A DNA stretch of 64,000 bases from a virus, in the IMG/VR virus record IMGVR_UViG_3300020463_000009, positions 45,064 through 109,063 of that record, one strand, 5' to 3'. The translations under genes and the position numbers were made by a program. Below are positions 51,042-59,611 of the stretch, piece after piece. The first letter of the stretch is position 1. The number at the start of each line of letters is the position of its first letter. The notes below the pieces were generated by a model. That model saw only the letters and a program-made list of their open reading frames with translations, made no database searches and had not been told where the DNA came from.

Positions 51042-52259
51042 ATGTTTAGTTTTAAAGGATTCTTTACACAGGAAAAAAACACACACCTAGAACACCTAGA
51101 AGATGATATAATCAATAATGGTGCCAAGGGTGGTGATAACGCTATAAACTTTTTAAAATCGGTTAGAAATATGTTAGCCGGTAATAGTAAAAGTGCAGTT
51201 AATATGACCGTTAAATGGGACGGGGCACCTGCTATTATATGTGGTATCAATCCAGAAAACGGTAAATTTTTTGTTGGTACTAAATCAGTATTCAACGTAA
51301 ACCCTAAAATCAATTACAATCTATCAGACATTAGAAGAAACCATAGTGGTGCAGTTGCAGATAAACTTACAATCTGTTTAAGGTTTTTATCTAAACTTCC
51401 TATCAAAGGTATATTACAAGGCGACTTATTATTTACAAGTGATGATAAGAAAGGCGCAACCATTGATGGTGAAAAAATGATTTCATTTACACCCAATACT
51501 ATTACATATGCAGTACCAGTTGATAGTGGTATCGGTAGACAAATTGCCAGAGCCAAGATGGGGATTGTATTTCATACGGCATATACTGGTAAAAATATGA
51601 AAAGTTTATCAGCAGGTTTTGGTACTATCAGAGGTAGTGGTGGTTCAAATATATTTTTAGCGTCTGCTCAATATTCAGATAAATCTGGTTCAGTTATGTT
51701 TAATGCTAGTGAATTAAAATCATTTGATGGTCAGATACGAATGGCTGAAGGCTCATTAAGAAAAGGTGCGCCTATATTAAATCTTATGAGTCAAAATATA
51801 AAAGATGAACTATCAGTTGGTTTTAAATTAAAAACTTTCTTTAATTACTTTATCAAAACTACAAACTCTGATATGGGTAAAGTTAATATAATGCAAAAAC
51901 AATTTAGAGATTATTACGAAAACTTATTACAAAAAGAAATAGATTCAAGAAAAACACCAAAAGGTAAAGAGAAGTTTATAAAAGCAAAAGCAGATGGTCT
52001 AAAATTTATTGATAGAAATAGAACTGCTTTATACTTTGCAATTGCTAGTCATATTACTTTAGCAAATTGTAAGAATACCTTATTAAGAAAAATGAATCAA
52101 ATACAAAGTATTGGACATTTTATAAGAACAAGTAAAGGTTATAGAGTAACCGACCCCGAAGGATATGTAGCAGTTGATAGAGTTGCTGGTGCAGTTAAAC
52201 TTGTTGATAGATTAGAATTTAGTAGAACAAACTTTACATTACCAAAAGGGTGGAATTAA
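51042..52259 (+). CDS. DUF6267-like protein with a ligase-type KxDG motif
   Basis: A 405-residue protein of the kind annotated DUF6267 in marine T4-likes. MTVKWDGAPAIICG near residues 57-69 resembles motif I (K-x-D-G) of nucleic-acid ligases and capping enzymes, and ILQGDLLFTSDDKKG and EKMISFTPNTITYA could serve as later motifs. The N-terminus, MFSFKGFFTQE, is like a capsid-targeting sequence. It starts a late operon of enzymes with similar N-termini. The ligase idea is inference from short motifs; a database comparison would decide it. Confidence 0.72.
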   Translation: MFSFKGFFTQEKNTHLEHLEDDIINNGAKGGDNAINFLKSVRNMLAGNSKSAVNMTVKWDGAPAIICGINPENGKFFVGTKSVFNVNPKINYNLSDIRRNHSGAVADKLTICLRFLSKLPIKGILQGDLLFTSDDKKGATIDGEKMISFTPNTITYAVPVDSGIGRQIARAKMGIVFHTAYTGKNMKSLSAGFGTIRGSGGSNIFLASAQYSDKSGSVMFNASELKSFDGQIRMAEGSLRKGAPILNLMSQNIKDELSVGFKLKTFFNYFIKTTNSDMGKVNIMQKQFRDYYENLLQKEIDSRKTPKGKEKFIKAKADGLKFIDRNRTALYFAIASHITLANCKNTLLRKMNQIQSIGHFIRTSKGYRVTDPEGYVAVDRVAGAVKLVDRLEFSRTNFTLPKGWN

Positions 52260-52420
52260 TGAGAACTATACCAGATACAATTGATTTAATTAAAAAGAAA
52301 CTGATAGGTGTTTTAGACTTTTTTTATTCTATATGTGAAAGTATAGGTGGTAAAATGAGTGTATGGGCTTGGCAAAAAAGATGGTGCAATAGACAGAAAG
52401 GCACAGGTTATAGAAAGTGA
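52259..52420 (+). CDS. Short basic protein, possible
   Basis: A 53-residue frame starting in the stop codon of the previous gene (TAATG) and ending in a GTGA overlap with adenylate kinase. An amphipathic or weakly hydrophobic segment (LIKKKLIGVLDFFYSI) is followed by a W- and R-rich end (VWAWQKRWCNRQ). Perfect junctions on both sides support translation. No family recognised. Confidence 0.55.
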   Translation: MRTIPDTIDLIKKKLIGVLDFFYSICESIGGKMSVWAWQKRWCNRQKGTGYRK

Positions 52421-52998
52421 AATTTGTAGAAAGATTTTTAAGAGAAGTTAAAGGTGGACCTTGGCAAATTATTATGATTGGTGGACCAGGTTCTGGTAAA
52501 TCAACATATTCAGAATTTATAACTAAACATTTTGATATACCACACATTTATACTGGTGATATGATGAGAGACCTAGCAAAAAAAGATACACCAGACGGAA
52601 GAAAAGTAAAAGAATTATTAGCAAATGGTAAATTTGCACCAACAGAAATTGTAATGAGAGAAGTTATAGATAGATTAAAAAAACCAGACGCAGAAAACGG
52701 TTACGTATTTGATGGTTTTCCTAGAAGTATGGAACAAGTAGAAGCAATGGATAAGAATAATATAGAACACAACTTTATTATTAATTTACAAGTATCTGAA
52801 CAAGAAGTAATTAAAAGATTAACAGCCAGAGGTAGAGCAGACGATAAACCAGAGGTTATAAAACAAAGATTAAGAGAACACGAAAAACAAGTTGGTCCTG
52901 TTATTAAACATTTCGAAGACCAATTAATAAATATAAAGGCTGAGGGTGCTGAACCTGAAGTTATTGCAAACAAAATAATTAAAAGAATAGAAAGATGA
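52417..52998 (+). CDS. adk: Adenylate kinase-like nucleotide kinase
   Basis: A 193-residue kinase beginning at GTG. P-loop GGPGSGKST at 22-30, then YTGDMMRDLAKKDTPDGRKVKELLANGKFAPTEIV (AMP-binding lid) and GYVFDGFPRSMEQVEAMD, then RLTARGRADD with the catalytic arginines, all in adenylate kinase order. The LID is the short form. The first 11 residues (MKFVERFLREV) resemble a capsid-targeting peptide with a gp21-type L-R-E end. It would supply (d)ADP for DNA synthesis, or act from the virion if packaged. Confidence 0.87.
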   Translation: MKFVERFLREVKGGPWQIIMIGGPGSGKSTYSEFITKHFDIPHIYTGDMMRDLAKKDTPDGRKVKELLANGKFAPTEIVMREVIDRLKKPDAENGYVFDGFPRSMEQVEAMDKNNIEHNFIINLQVSEQEVIKRLTARGRADDKPEVIKQRLREHEKQVGPVIKHFEDQLINIKAEGAEPEVIANKIIKRIER

Positions 52999-53681
52999 AA
53001 TCATTTAACGACATAAGATATTTACAAGAAGGCCTGTATGACCCTAATATTTTTAAGGCATTTTTTCTTGCAGGTGGTCCAGGTTCTGGTAAAACTTTTG
53101 TAACCAGAAACGCATTTGGTGGCACAGGTTTAAGAATGATAAACTCTGATAATGCTTTTGAAAATGCATTGAAAAAAAATAATCTATCTCTTAAAATGCC
53201 TGAAGATGAGGCAGAAGCTAGAGATATAGTTAGAGCAAGAGCAAAGGCAACAACTGGTAATGTAATGGACTTATCTATTAAAGGTAGATTAGGTATGGTT
53301 GTTGACGGAACTGGTAGAGATTATGATAAGATTAAAGAACAAGTAGCACAATTAAGACAATTAGGTTATGATTGTTATATGATATTTGTTAATACTAGTT
53401 TAGATGTTGCGTTAGAAAGAAATTCTAAAAGAGAAAGAAGTGTACCAGAATATATTACAAGAAAATCTTGGGAAGGTGTACAAGGTAATATTGGTAGATT
53501 TCAAAATCTATTTGGTATGGGAAGTATGGTGATTGTTGATAATAGTAAAGACGATAAAGAACTTACAACAATTGTTATGGACAAAGTTGGTAAATCTGTT
53601 AGAAGATTACTAACAAATAAAATTAAGTCATACACAGCAAAAAGATGGATGGCTACAGAAAGAAAATTAAGAAGAAGATGA
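52995..53681 (+). CDS. P-loop kinase (zeta-toxin/polynucleotide-kinase-like)
   Basis: A 228-residue P-loop protein. Walker A GGPGSGKT is at 27-34; INSDNAFEN, VVDGTGRDYDKI, MIFVNTSLDVALERNSKRERSVPE and the following helices fit the zeta-toxin/Pnk kinase group. Proteins with the same start (MKxFxxxxxEGxYDPxIFKAFFLAGGPGSGK) occur in many T4-like phages. The N-terminus MKSFNDIRYLQE ends in an L-Q-E site as prohead protease would cut. Overlaps adk by 4 bases and the next gene by 4. Substrate unknown. Confidence 0.8.
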   Translation: MKSFNDIRYLQEGLYDPNIFKAFFLAGGPGSGKTFVTRNAFGGTGLRMINSDNAFENALKKNNLSLKMPEDEAEARDIVRARAKATTGNVMDLSIKGRLGMVVDGTGRDYDKIKEQVAQLRQLGYDCYMIFVNTSLDVALERNSKRERSVPEYITRKSWEGVQGNIGRFQNLFGMGSMVIVDNSKDDKELTTIVMDKVGKSVRRLLTNKIKSYTAKRWMATERKLRRR

Positions 53682-55972
53682 AAACGTTTAAAGAAAGTAT
53701 CATAGACATACCGAGAAGAACATATGCTAAGGCTGTGTTTGATGACGCTGATACTCCTAATCCTAAAATCAAACCTAGTGTTGTTGTATTAATCAACAAA
53801 CAACTAGAAGAATTTGAAAGTGAGTATCCTGTTTTAAAAGTTTCTCTTATAGGTTCTATTCTTACAAAGAGATATAGAAATGACGCAGACCTAGACCTTA
53901 ATGTATTGTTTGATGTACCTGCTGATAAACAAGAAGAAGAAAGAACAAGACTATCTAAAAAGTATTTGTCTGCTTCTAATCCAGATAACATACAAGGTAA
54001 ATTAATACCAGGTTCTAAACACCCTATTAATTATTATTTCATAACAGATAAGAAAACTTATGATGACCAAAATAAAAAGGCTGACGCCGTGTTTGATATT
54101 GAGGGTAATAAGTTTATAAAAAGACCTGACGATTTTACATTTGACCCTAGTTTATACATAAAAGATTTTGAGAAAAAAGTACAAGAGTTAGATGTCATTA
54201 AAGGTGAATTAAAAAGAGACATTATTGATTACAGAGAATTAGAAGAATTAGAACCTAATGATATTTTAAATTTACAAGATAGAATTAATGATAAGTTAGA
54301 AGAAATAGAAGATAGTATCAAAGCTATTATTAAAGTAGGTGATGGCGTTGACGCAGATAGAAGAGCTGCATTTGATTCAGATATGACACCAGACCAGATA
54401 CAAAAGTTTGGTATCAAGAATAGATTACCTAAAAATGTTATCTATAAAATGTTAGAGAAGTATCACTATTTAAACTTCTATAAAAAATGTAAAAAGATTT
54501 TAGATGATGGTAAAGTATCTGATAAAGAAATAGATGATTTAGAAATGCACGAAGCAAAAGGTAAATCAATTGCATTTAGTTTTGGTAGATTTAATCCACC
54601 TACAACTGGCCACGAAAAGTTAATTAATAAAGTGGCAAGTATTAGAGCAAATGATTATAAAATTTATTTAAGTAGAAGTCAGGATCCTAAAAAGAATCCA
54701 TTATCGCCTAGACAAAAACTAGATATAATGAGAAAGATGTTTCCTAGACACGCAAGAAATATAGAAGTTAATAATACAAATATGATATTAGATATTTGTA
54801 CACTACTTTACAAAAGAGGTTATAGTGATATAACTATGGTTGTTGGTAGTGATAGAGTAAGAGAATTTGATACAATAATTAAAAAGTATAATGATGTAAA
54901 ATCAAGACACGGTTATTATAATTTTGATAACATTAATGTTGTATCTGCTGGCGAAAGAGACCCCGATGCCGATAACGTATCAGGTATGTCAGCAAGTAAA
55001 ATGAGAGCAGCTGCCTCAAGCAACGATATTAATAGTTTTAAAAGAGGACTACCAAGAGGTGTTGACGCAACTGCCATTATGAAACAAGTTAGACAAGGTA
55101 TGAATCTAGCCGCTCAATACACAGGCGAGACTAGAGAGGTCGTACCATTTAAAGATTTTGAACACCAACAAATTAGAGATTTATATATTAGAGATATGAT
55201 ATTTAATGTAGGTGAACAAGTCAGTTATGTTAAAGAAGATATCGAAGGCAAAGTAGTTAGAAAAGGAACTAATTACATTGTACTAGAAGACAATAAAAAT
55301 AATTTACACAAAGCTTGGATATGGGATTGTGTACCTGTATCGGCTGATAGAGAGGTAGAAGTGCGAGAATATAATACAGATGTTGATTATGGCTTTAAAG
55401 CTGTATCAACAATAGAAGAAGATTTAGACGCTCAACCCCAAGATAAAGATGTTAAGAAGAAAAAAGGTACTCAACCTAAAAAATACTATAAAGATTTATC
55501 AAAAGGTGAGAAAGAAAAAAGAGCAGACTATTTTAAGAATAAAGATACTACAAAGAATGATAATAAACCAGCACCAGGCGATAAGGGTGCTAAAACTAAA
55601 CCAAGTATTCATACTACTAAATTTAAGAAGATGTATGGTGAACTTAAAAATGAGTTGGTAAGTAAAGTAAAAGAGAGTACAGATATAGGTCAAGATTACT
55701 ATAAACATACTTCAACGATAACTCCTGGTGAGCCAGATTATCCTGGATTTGAAAATCCTACTTACAAACCATCACAACCAGGTAGTGGTGATAACCCTAA
55801 AGTCAAGAAAGTCAAAGGGTTTCTTGAAAGAGAAACAGATAAACCATCAGAAAAAGATGTAAAAGAATGGGCTGCTACAGAGTCCACAATGAATAAATAT
55901 AGGGAACGATATCAAGAAGAATGGGAAGCAAAGCTAAAAGAGGCTGTTGCTAAGATGATAGAGAAACTATAA
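53678..55972 (+). CDS. Multidomain nucleotidyltransferase plus NMN/cytidylyl-type adenylyltransferase fusion
   Basis: A 764-residue fusion starting MKTFKESIIDIP. Residues of about 40-110 hold a pol-beta-type nucleotidyltransferase core (IGSILTKRYRNDADLDLNVLF, G-S ... D-x-D). Around 295-450 lies a class I nucleotidylyltransferase: FGRFNPPTTGHEKLI (T-x-G-H) and VSGMSASKMRAAA (S-x-S-x-x-R). The last 250 residues include a small beta barrel (GEQVSYVKEDIEGKVVRKGTNYIVLED) and Lys/Asp-rich linkers. ATG 53678 overlaps the previous stop (ATGA). It may take part in RNA or NAD chemistry; no substrate can be read from the sequence. Confidence 0.78.
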   Translation: MKTFKESIIDIPRRTYAKAVFDDADTPNPKIKPSVVVLINKQLEEFESEYPVLKVSLIGSILTKRYRNDADLDLNVLFDVPADKQEEERTRLSKKYLSASNPDNIQGKLIPGSKHPINYYFITDKKTYDDQNKKADAVFDIEGNKFIKRPDDFTFDPSLYIKDFEKKVQELDVIKGELKRDIIDYRELEELEPNDILNLQDRINDKLEEIEDSIKAIIKVGDGVDADRRAAFDSDMTPDQIQKFGIKNRLPKNVIYKMLEKYHYLNFYKKCKKILDDGKVSDKEIDDLEMHEAKGKSIAFSFGRFNPPTTGHEKLINKVASIRANDYKIYLSRSQDPKKNPLSPRQKLDIMRKMFPRHARNIEVNNTNMILDICTLLYKRGYSDITMVVGSDRVREFDTIIKKYNDVKSRHGYYNFDNINVVSAGERDPDADNVSGMSASKMRAAASSNDINSFKRGLPRGVDATAIMKQVRQGMNLAAQYTGETREVVPFKDFEHQQIRDLYIRDMIFNVGEQVSYVKEDIEGKVVRKGTNYIVLEDNKNNLHKAWIWDCVPVSADREVEVREYNTDVDYGFKAVSTIEEDLDAQPQDKDVKKKKGTQPKKYYKDLSKGEKEKRADYFKNKDTTKNDNKPAPGDKGAKTKPSIHTTKFKKMYGELKNELVSKVKESTDIGQDYYKHTSTITPGEPDYPGFENPTYKPSQPGSGDNPKVKKVKGFLERETDKPSEKDVKEWAATESTMNKYRERYQEEWEAKLKEAVAKMIEKL

Positions 55973-56319
55973 TGAAAACTTTTAAAGAATACGAAGATAT
56001 TGATAGTAAATGTGAAGAGTGTATATTTGAACACGAACACGAGCCTTTAGAAGAGGCAGAATATCAAGGTAAAAAGGTTACGTTAAATGACCCAATTCGT
56101 GGTGGTAGTAAAAAGTTTTACGTATATGTAAAGAATGAAAAAGGTAATATTATCAAAGTATCGTTTGGTGATACAACAGGTTTAAGTATAAAAAGAGACG
56201 ACCCGGCTAGACGTAAATCGTTTAGAGCAAGGCACAATTGTGATAATCCAGGTCCTAAAACAAAAGCTAGATATTGGTCTTGTTATCAATGGAGAGCGGG
56301 AGCAAAGGTAAACAACTAA
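55972..56319 (+). CDS. Small phage protein with capsid-targeting-like start and Cys-rich C-terminal module
   Basis: A 115-residue protein. N-terminal MKTFKEYEDID, an acidic Cys/His stretch (CEECIFEHEHE) and then a beta domain ending RKSFRARHNCDNPGPKTKARYWSCYQW, a module I have seen in other T4-like phage proteins but cannot name. Cys and His in the first part could bind metal. Overlaps both neighbours by one to three bases. Probably packaged in or attached to the head; inferred from the N-terminus and company. Confidence 0.7.
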   Translation: MKTFKEYEDIDSKCEECIFEHEHEPLEEAEYQGKKVTLNDPIRGGSKKFYVYVKNEKGNIIKVSFGDTTGLSIKRDDPARRKSFRARHNCDNPGPKTKARYWSCYQWRAGAKVNN

Positions 56320-58322
56320 TGAGTAGATACAGAAAAACATTTAAAGAGGCAATGGCTGAAGTACAACTTAATGAAGTTGGTTATTTGCAATCTAAATTAA
56401 ACGACAGACAAATTCAAAATATCAAAAAAATTTGGCAATTTAAAACCAAAAAAGATATAACACCAGCAGTTAAAAAGATGATTAAGAATATGGATCCAAT
56501 AACTCAAGGTGCAATTAAAGACGCAGGTATAAATCTATTATCAGACATTGCTGAAGGCATTATTGCTGAAGGTAGAATGTCAGAGATTGACGCTATGCAA
56601 AAAGCAGGTAAGTCAGCGGCTGAGATTGCTAAACTTATGAAACTACCTGTTAAAACGGTAAAAAGTATTTTAGGTGAAGAAGATGGTGATTCTGCTCAAG
56701 ATATGAATGACGCAAAACCAGGTAAAGAAAAAATTAGAGAAGAAGACGAAAAAGAAAAAGAAGAAGATAAGAAAAAGAAAGATAAAGAAGATATAGCTCC
56801 TGATAATGATGTACCAGTAGAAACTAAAAAAGAAGATAGTAAAGGTACAGAAAAATTAGAAGCTGAAATAGAAAAAAAAGATAACGAAATTCAATCTCTG
56901 AAAGTAAAAGCAGAAACAGAAAAAGCAAAAGCAACAAAAAAAGAAACTGAAAAAATGGTAAATCCTGAAACAGGCGAACCATTATTACAAATCGGTGTTG
57001 CATACAAACATCTTAAAGATAAGATGGAAAGAGAAAAAGTAAAAAAAGAAGAAGTCGAATTAGATGAAGTTGCTAACTTTACAGCAACTATGTTAAAAAC
57101 TCTCAAAAAAGAATACGAACCAATGAGAGGTAAAAAAATTACAGCTGCTAGAGCCAGACAATTAATGAATATACTTGATAAGTTAAATGACGCAAACTTA
57201 AATATTTTAAGTAAAGCAAATATACCTTTTGTATCTAGTGGTTCTACATCTAAATTAATGGTTAGAAAAATGAAAGTTAAGGTTACTGATATAGACCCTT
57301 TCAAAGAAGAAATAGAATATGATGAAGATATGTTTGAAGCTTGTTGGACAGGTTATAAACAAGTTGGTTTCAAGAAAAAAGGTGGTAAACAAGTACCTAA
57401 TTGTGTGCCTGAAGAAATAGAAGAAGGCAGATTTACTAAATTACATAACTTACTAATTCAAAAAGGCCGAATGGCACAAGCTAAAGATAATCAAGGTGAA
57501 AAAAGAACAGATGTCGAAATTGCAAAACAAAAGAAAATGCTTGGTATAAATGAAGTTTTAAATAAAGATGATGAAAAAGTTGTATCTAAAGTAAAAGATA
57601 TGTTAAAAGGTGCTAGTGAAAAACATAAAAGTCAAGCCAAAGAATTAGACAAAGCATTAAAAAATGAAATGAAAAAAGATGACGCTTACGCAATAGGTAT
57701 GGCACAGGCTAAAAAAGTTATGAATGATGAGCCACCTTTAGAAAAGAAAACAATTAAAAAAGGTCACGAAATTGCAGATAAGATTTTAAATAAAGAAGAA
57801 ACAATTAAAGAATTTAAAAAGATGACGGTTTATGTAAAAGACCAAAATAAAAGAAACAAAGCGATTGATGACCTAAAAAAACAAAAATTTAAAGTAGATG
57901 TTTTTGGTGATAAAATTCACGTTGATGGCAAAGGTGCAGACCTGAACAAATATGCTACTGACCTTAAAAATTTTTATGGTGCTAATATTGATATCAAAAA
58001 AGAAAATGCGCCAACGGCTGCTGATATGGATAGATTAAAAAAACAAGGTATGAAACCTAAAATGAAAAACGAAGACCACCCAGCAAAAGAAATTTATGAA
58101 CAGATTAAGGGTTTAAAAAACAAGGCTGAAAAATCAGGTATGCCATATGGTATACTTAAAAAAGTATATGATAGAGGAATGGCAGCTTGGCGAGGTGGCC
58201 ACAGACCAGGTGCAACACAGCAACAATGGGCTTTTGCTAGAGTAAATTCATTTGTTACCAAATCAAGTGGTACTTGGGGTGGTGCAGATAAAGATTTAGC
58301 TAAACAAGTAAAGGGAAAATAA
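56319..58322 (+). CDS. Large mosaic internal-head-type protein
   Basis: A 667-residue mosaic of short phage modules joined by charged low-complexity linkers. N-terminus RKTFKEAMAEVQLNE; Lys/Glu linker from about 140 to 230; a Lys-rich helical block; the module CWTGYKQVGFKKKGGKQVPNCVPEE near residues 335-360; and a C-terminal DUF5824-like domain (MPYGILKKVYDRGMAAWRGGHRPGATQQQWAFARVNSFVTKSSGTWGGADKDL). Several [LI]-x-E sites (VQLNE, VELDE) look like gp21 cleavage points between modules. A virion-internal protein cut during maturation is a good fit. Start at 56319 overlaps the previous stop (TAATG). Confidence 0.72.
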   Translation: MSRYRKTFKEAMAEVQLNEVGYLQSKLNDRQIQNIKKIWQFKTKKDITPAVKKMIKNMDPITQGAIKDAGINLLSDIAEGIIAEGRMSEIDAMQKAGKSAAEIAKLMKLPVKTVKSILGEEDGDSAQDMNDAKPGKEKIREEDEKEKEEDKKKKDKEDIAPDNDVPVETKKEDSKGTEKLEAEIEKKDNEIQSLKVKAETEKAKATKKETEKMVNPETGEPLLQIGVAYKHLKDKMEREKVKKEEVELDEVANFTATMLKTLKKEYEPMRGKKITAARARQLMNILDKLNDANLNILSKANIPFVSSGSTSKLMVRKMKVKVTDIDPFKEEIEYDEDMFEACWTGYKQVGFKKKGGKQVPNCVPEEIEEGRFTKLHNLLIQKGRMAQAKDNQGEKRTDVEIAKQKKMLGINEVLNKDDEKVVSKVKDMLKGASEKHKSQAKELDKALKNEMKKDDAYAIGMAQAKKVMNDEPPLEKKTIKKGHEIADKILNKEETIKEFKKMTVYVKDQNKRNKAIDDLKKQKFKVDVFGDKIHVDGKGADLNKYATDLKNFYGANIDIKKENAPTAADMDRLKKQGMKPKMKNEDHPAKEIYEQIKGLKNKAEKSGMPYGILKKVYDRGMAAWRGGHRPGATQQQWAFARVNSFVTKSSGTWGGADKDLAKQVKGK

Positions 58323-58323
58323 A

Positions 58324-58596
58324 ATGGGATATTTAAATAACAAACCTGGTAGTATTGAAGAAGTTGTAAATAACTTATCAAAACATATGACAGAAAATGA
58401 ATATCAAAAGATGTTCAAAAAAGAATTAGAGAAAACTGGTAAAGGTATCGGTTCTATGTCACCTAAAGAAAAAAAAGATTTCTTTAATATGATTGATAAA
58501 AAATACAAAAAAGAATCAGACCAAGGTGGACAGACAATGACAGGTATGAAAAAGACCAAAGTTGAAACTGAACCAGAAATAAAATACAATAAATAA
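58324..58596 (+). CDS. Small Lys-rich protein, unknown
   Basis: A 90-residue protein following directly on the mosaic gene. MTENEYQKMFKKELEKTGKGIGSMSPKEKKDFFNMIDKKYK is a helical core found in small head-region proteins of T4-like phages; the C-terminus is disordered. AAAATG after GGAAAATA is the start. No enzymatic motif. Confidence 0.65.
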   Translation: MGYLNNKPGSIEEVVNNLSKHMTENEYQKMFKKELEKTGKGIGSMSPKEKKDFFNMIDKKYKKESDQGGQTMTGMKKTKVETEPEIKYNK

Positions 58597-58605
58597 AAAA
58601 AACGC

Positions 58606-58633
58606 TTGCCATACTATCCTAATATGTTATAGT
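58606..58633 (+). promoter_or_regulatory. Host-type promoter, TTGCCA-N16-TATAGT
   Basis: Precedes the nucleotidase gene; followed by the leader GAAAGGACCACTATG, related to the leaders at 30235 and 32601. Confidence 0.65.
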
Positions 58634-58653
58634 AATAGTATGAAAGGACCACT

Positions 58654-59130
58654 ATGAAAAAAATATATTGTGATATGGATGGCGTCCTTGTTGACTTTGT
58701 AAAAGGTGCTGAAAAACAAACAGGTAAATCTATTACAAAGTGGGCTCAAGGAAGTAAATCCGAAAAATGGGGACAGATAAAAGCTAACCCTAATTTCTGG
58801 CGAGACCTACCTTGGATGTCTGGAGGTAAACAACTCTGGAACTTCTTAAAAAATAAAGATGTAGAAATACTATCAGCATATGTAGAAGATACATATGATA
58901 AAAATTGTATACCAGGTAAAAAGTTTTGGGCTACAAAAAATCTAGGTATCTCATCTAGTAAAATAAACCTAGTAAGACGAGTACAAAAACAACAATTCGC
59001 AGATAAAAATTCAATTCTCATTGACGACTATCCTAAAAATGTCAATGACTTTAGAGCCAGAGGTGGTCAAGGTATTGTCCATAATGGCGACACTTCAAGA
59101 ACTTTAAGACTTCTTAAATCCCTCCTATAA
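58654..59130 (+). CDS. HAD-family 5'(3')-deoxyribonucleotidase-like protein
   Basis: A 158-residue HAD phosphatase. CDMDGVLVDF gives nucleophile Asp7 and acid/base Asp9; LSAY is motif 2; a Lys in ...KFWATKNLG and the ILIDDYPKNV motif 4 complete the site. It resembles phage 5'-deoxyribonucleotidases, which dephosphorylate dNMPs. Preceded by its own host-type promoter, so it is likely expressed early, unlike its flanking late genes. Confidence 0.85.
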   Translation: MKKIYCDMDGVLVDFVKGAEKQTGKSITKWAQGSKSEKWGQIKANPNFWRDLPWMSGGKQLWNFLKNKDVEILSAYVEDTYDKNCIPGKKFWATKNLGISSSKINLVRRVQKQQFADKNSILIDDYPKNVNDFRARGGQGIVHNGDTSRTLRLLKSLL

Positions 59131-59143
59131 AATAGTATTTCCT

Positions 59144-59151
59144 TATAAATA
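59144..59151 (+). promoter_or_regulatory. T4-type late promoter TATAAATA
   Basis: Exact match 14 bases after the nucleotidase stop and 56 bases before the 96-residue gene. Confidence 0.8.
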
Positions 59152-59206
59152 GTGGTACACATTAAAAATTGAGTACCAATAATTAAACTTAAAGGGAGAG
59201 AATACT

Positions 59207-59497
59207 ATGTCATCACATACTAATAAAGACGAAGCTGCTGGAGCACCATTATGGGCTGTAGCTGCTATCAGAAAAGAGCCTACTTCGGCTAATAGAACTG
59301 ATTTGTTCGGTGATACAACTGCTAACAACTTTATAACAGGGGTTACTATGGGTCTTTTTAATTTCAAAGACACAGAAACACAATCTGGTAAAATTGCACA
59401 CGCTGGTTGGAATCTAAAAACAACTGGTTCTGGTGGTAGAGCAAGTAGAATTCAGTTTGAAACATTAGTTGCATTAACTAACTCAGCTGACGCTTAA
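59207..59497 (+). CDS. Small probable virion protein under its own late promoter
   Basis: A 96-residue protein with Ala/Thr/Gly-rich composition (APLWAVAAIRKEPTSANRTDLFGDT; AHAGWNLKTTGSGGRASRIQFETLVAL). It has an individual late promoter upstream and a hairpin terminator downstream, so it is a single-gene transcription unit, as expected for an abundant structural or decoration protein. AAGGGAGAG gives a strong ribosome site. No family named. Confidence 0.75.
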   Translation: MSSHTNKDEAAGAPLWAVAAIRKEPTSANRTDLFGDTTANNFITGVTMGLFNFKDTETQSGKIAHAGWNLKTTGSGGRASRIQFETLVALTNSADA

Positions 59498-59511
59498 TAA
59501 TCAATAAACAT

Positions 59512-59538
59512 AGGGGTAGGAACTATGTTCCTGCCCTT
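59512..59538 (+). terminator. Hairpin terminator after the 96-residue gene
   Basis: An 11-base stem (AGGGGTAGGAA / TTCCTGCCCTT, two G-U pairs) with a 5-base loop. It lacks a T run and abuts the next late promoter. Confidence 0.65.
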
Positions 59539-59545
59539 ATAAATA
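59538..59545 (+). promoter_or_regulatory. T4-type late promoter TATAAATA
   Basis: Exact match immediately after the hairpin; 66 bases before the next gene. Confidence 0.8.
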
Positions 59546-59611
59546 TATTAACAAAGTGATTGTATCAACTGGTACAAGTAGCATACCCATAAGGGTTTTT
59601 AGGAGAAAAAA

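Noticed and set aside
52921-52940. TAATAAATATAA as a late promoter
   Set aside because: Lies inside the adenylate kinase coding region with no gene start close downstream in a gap; chance match in AT-rich DNA.
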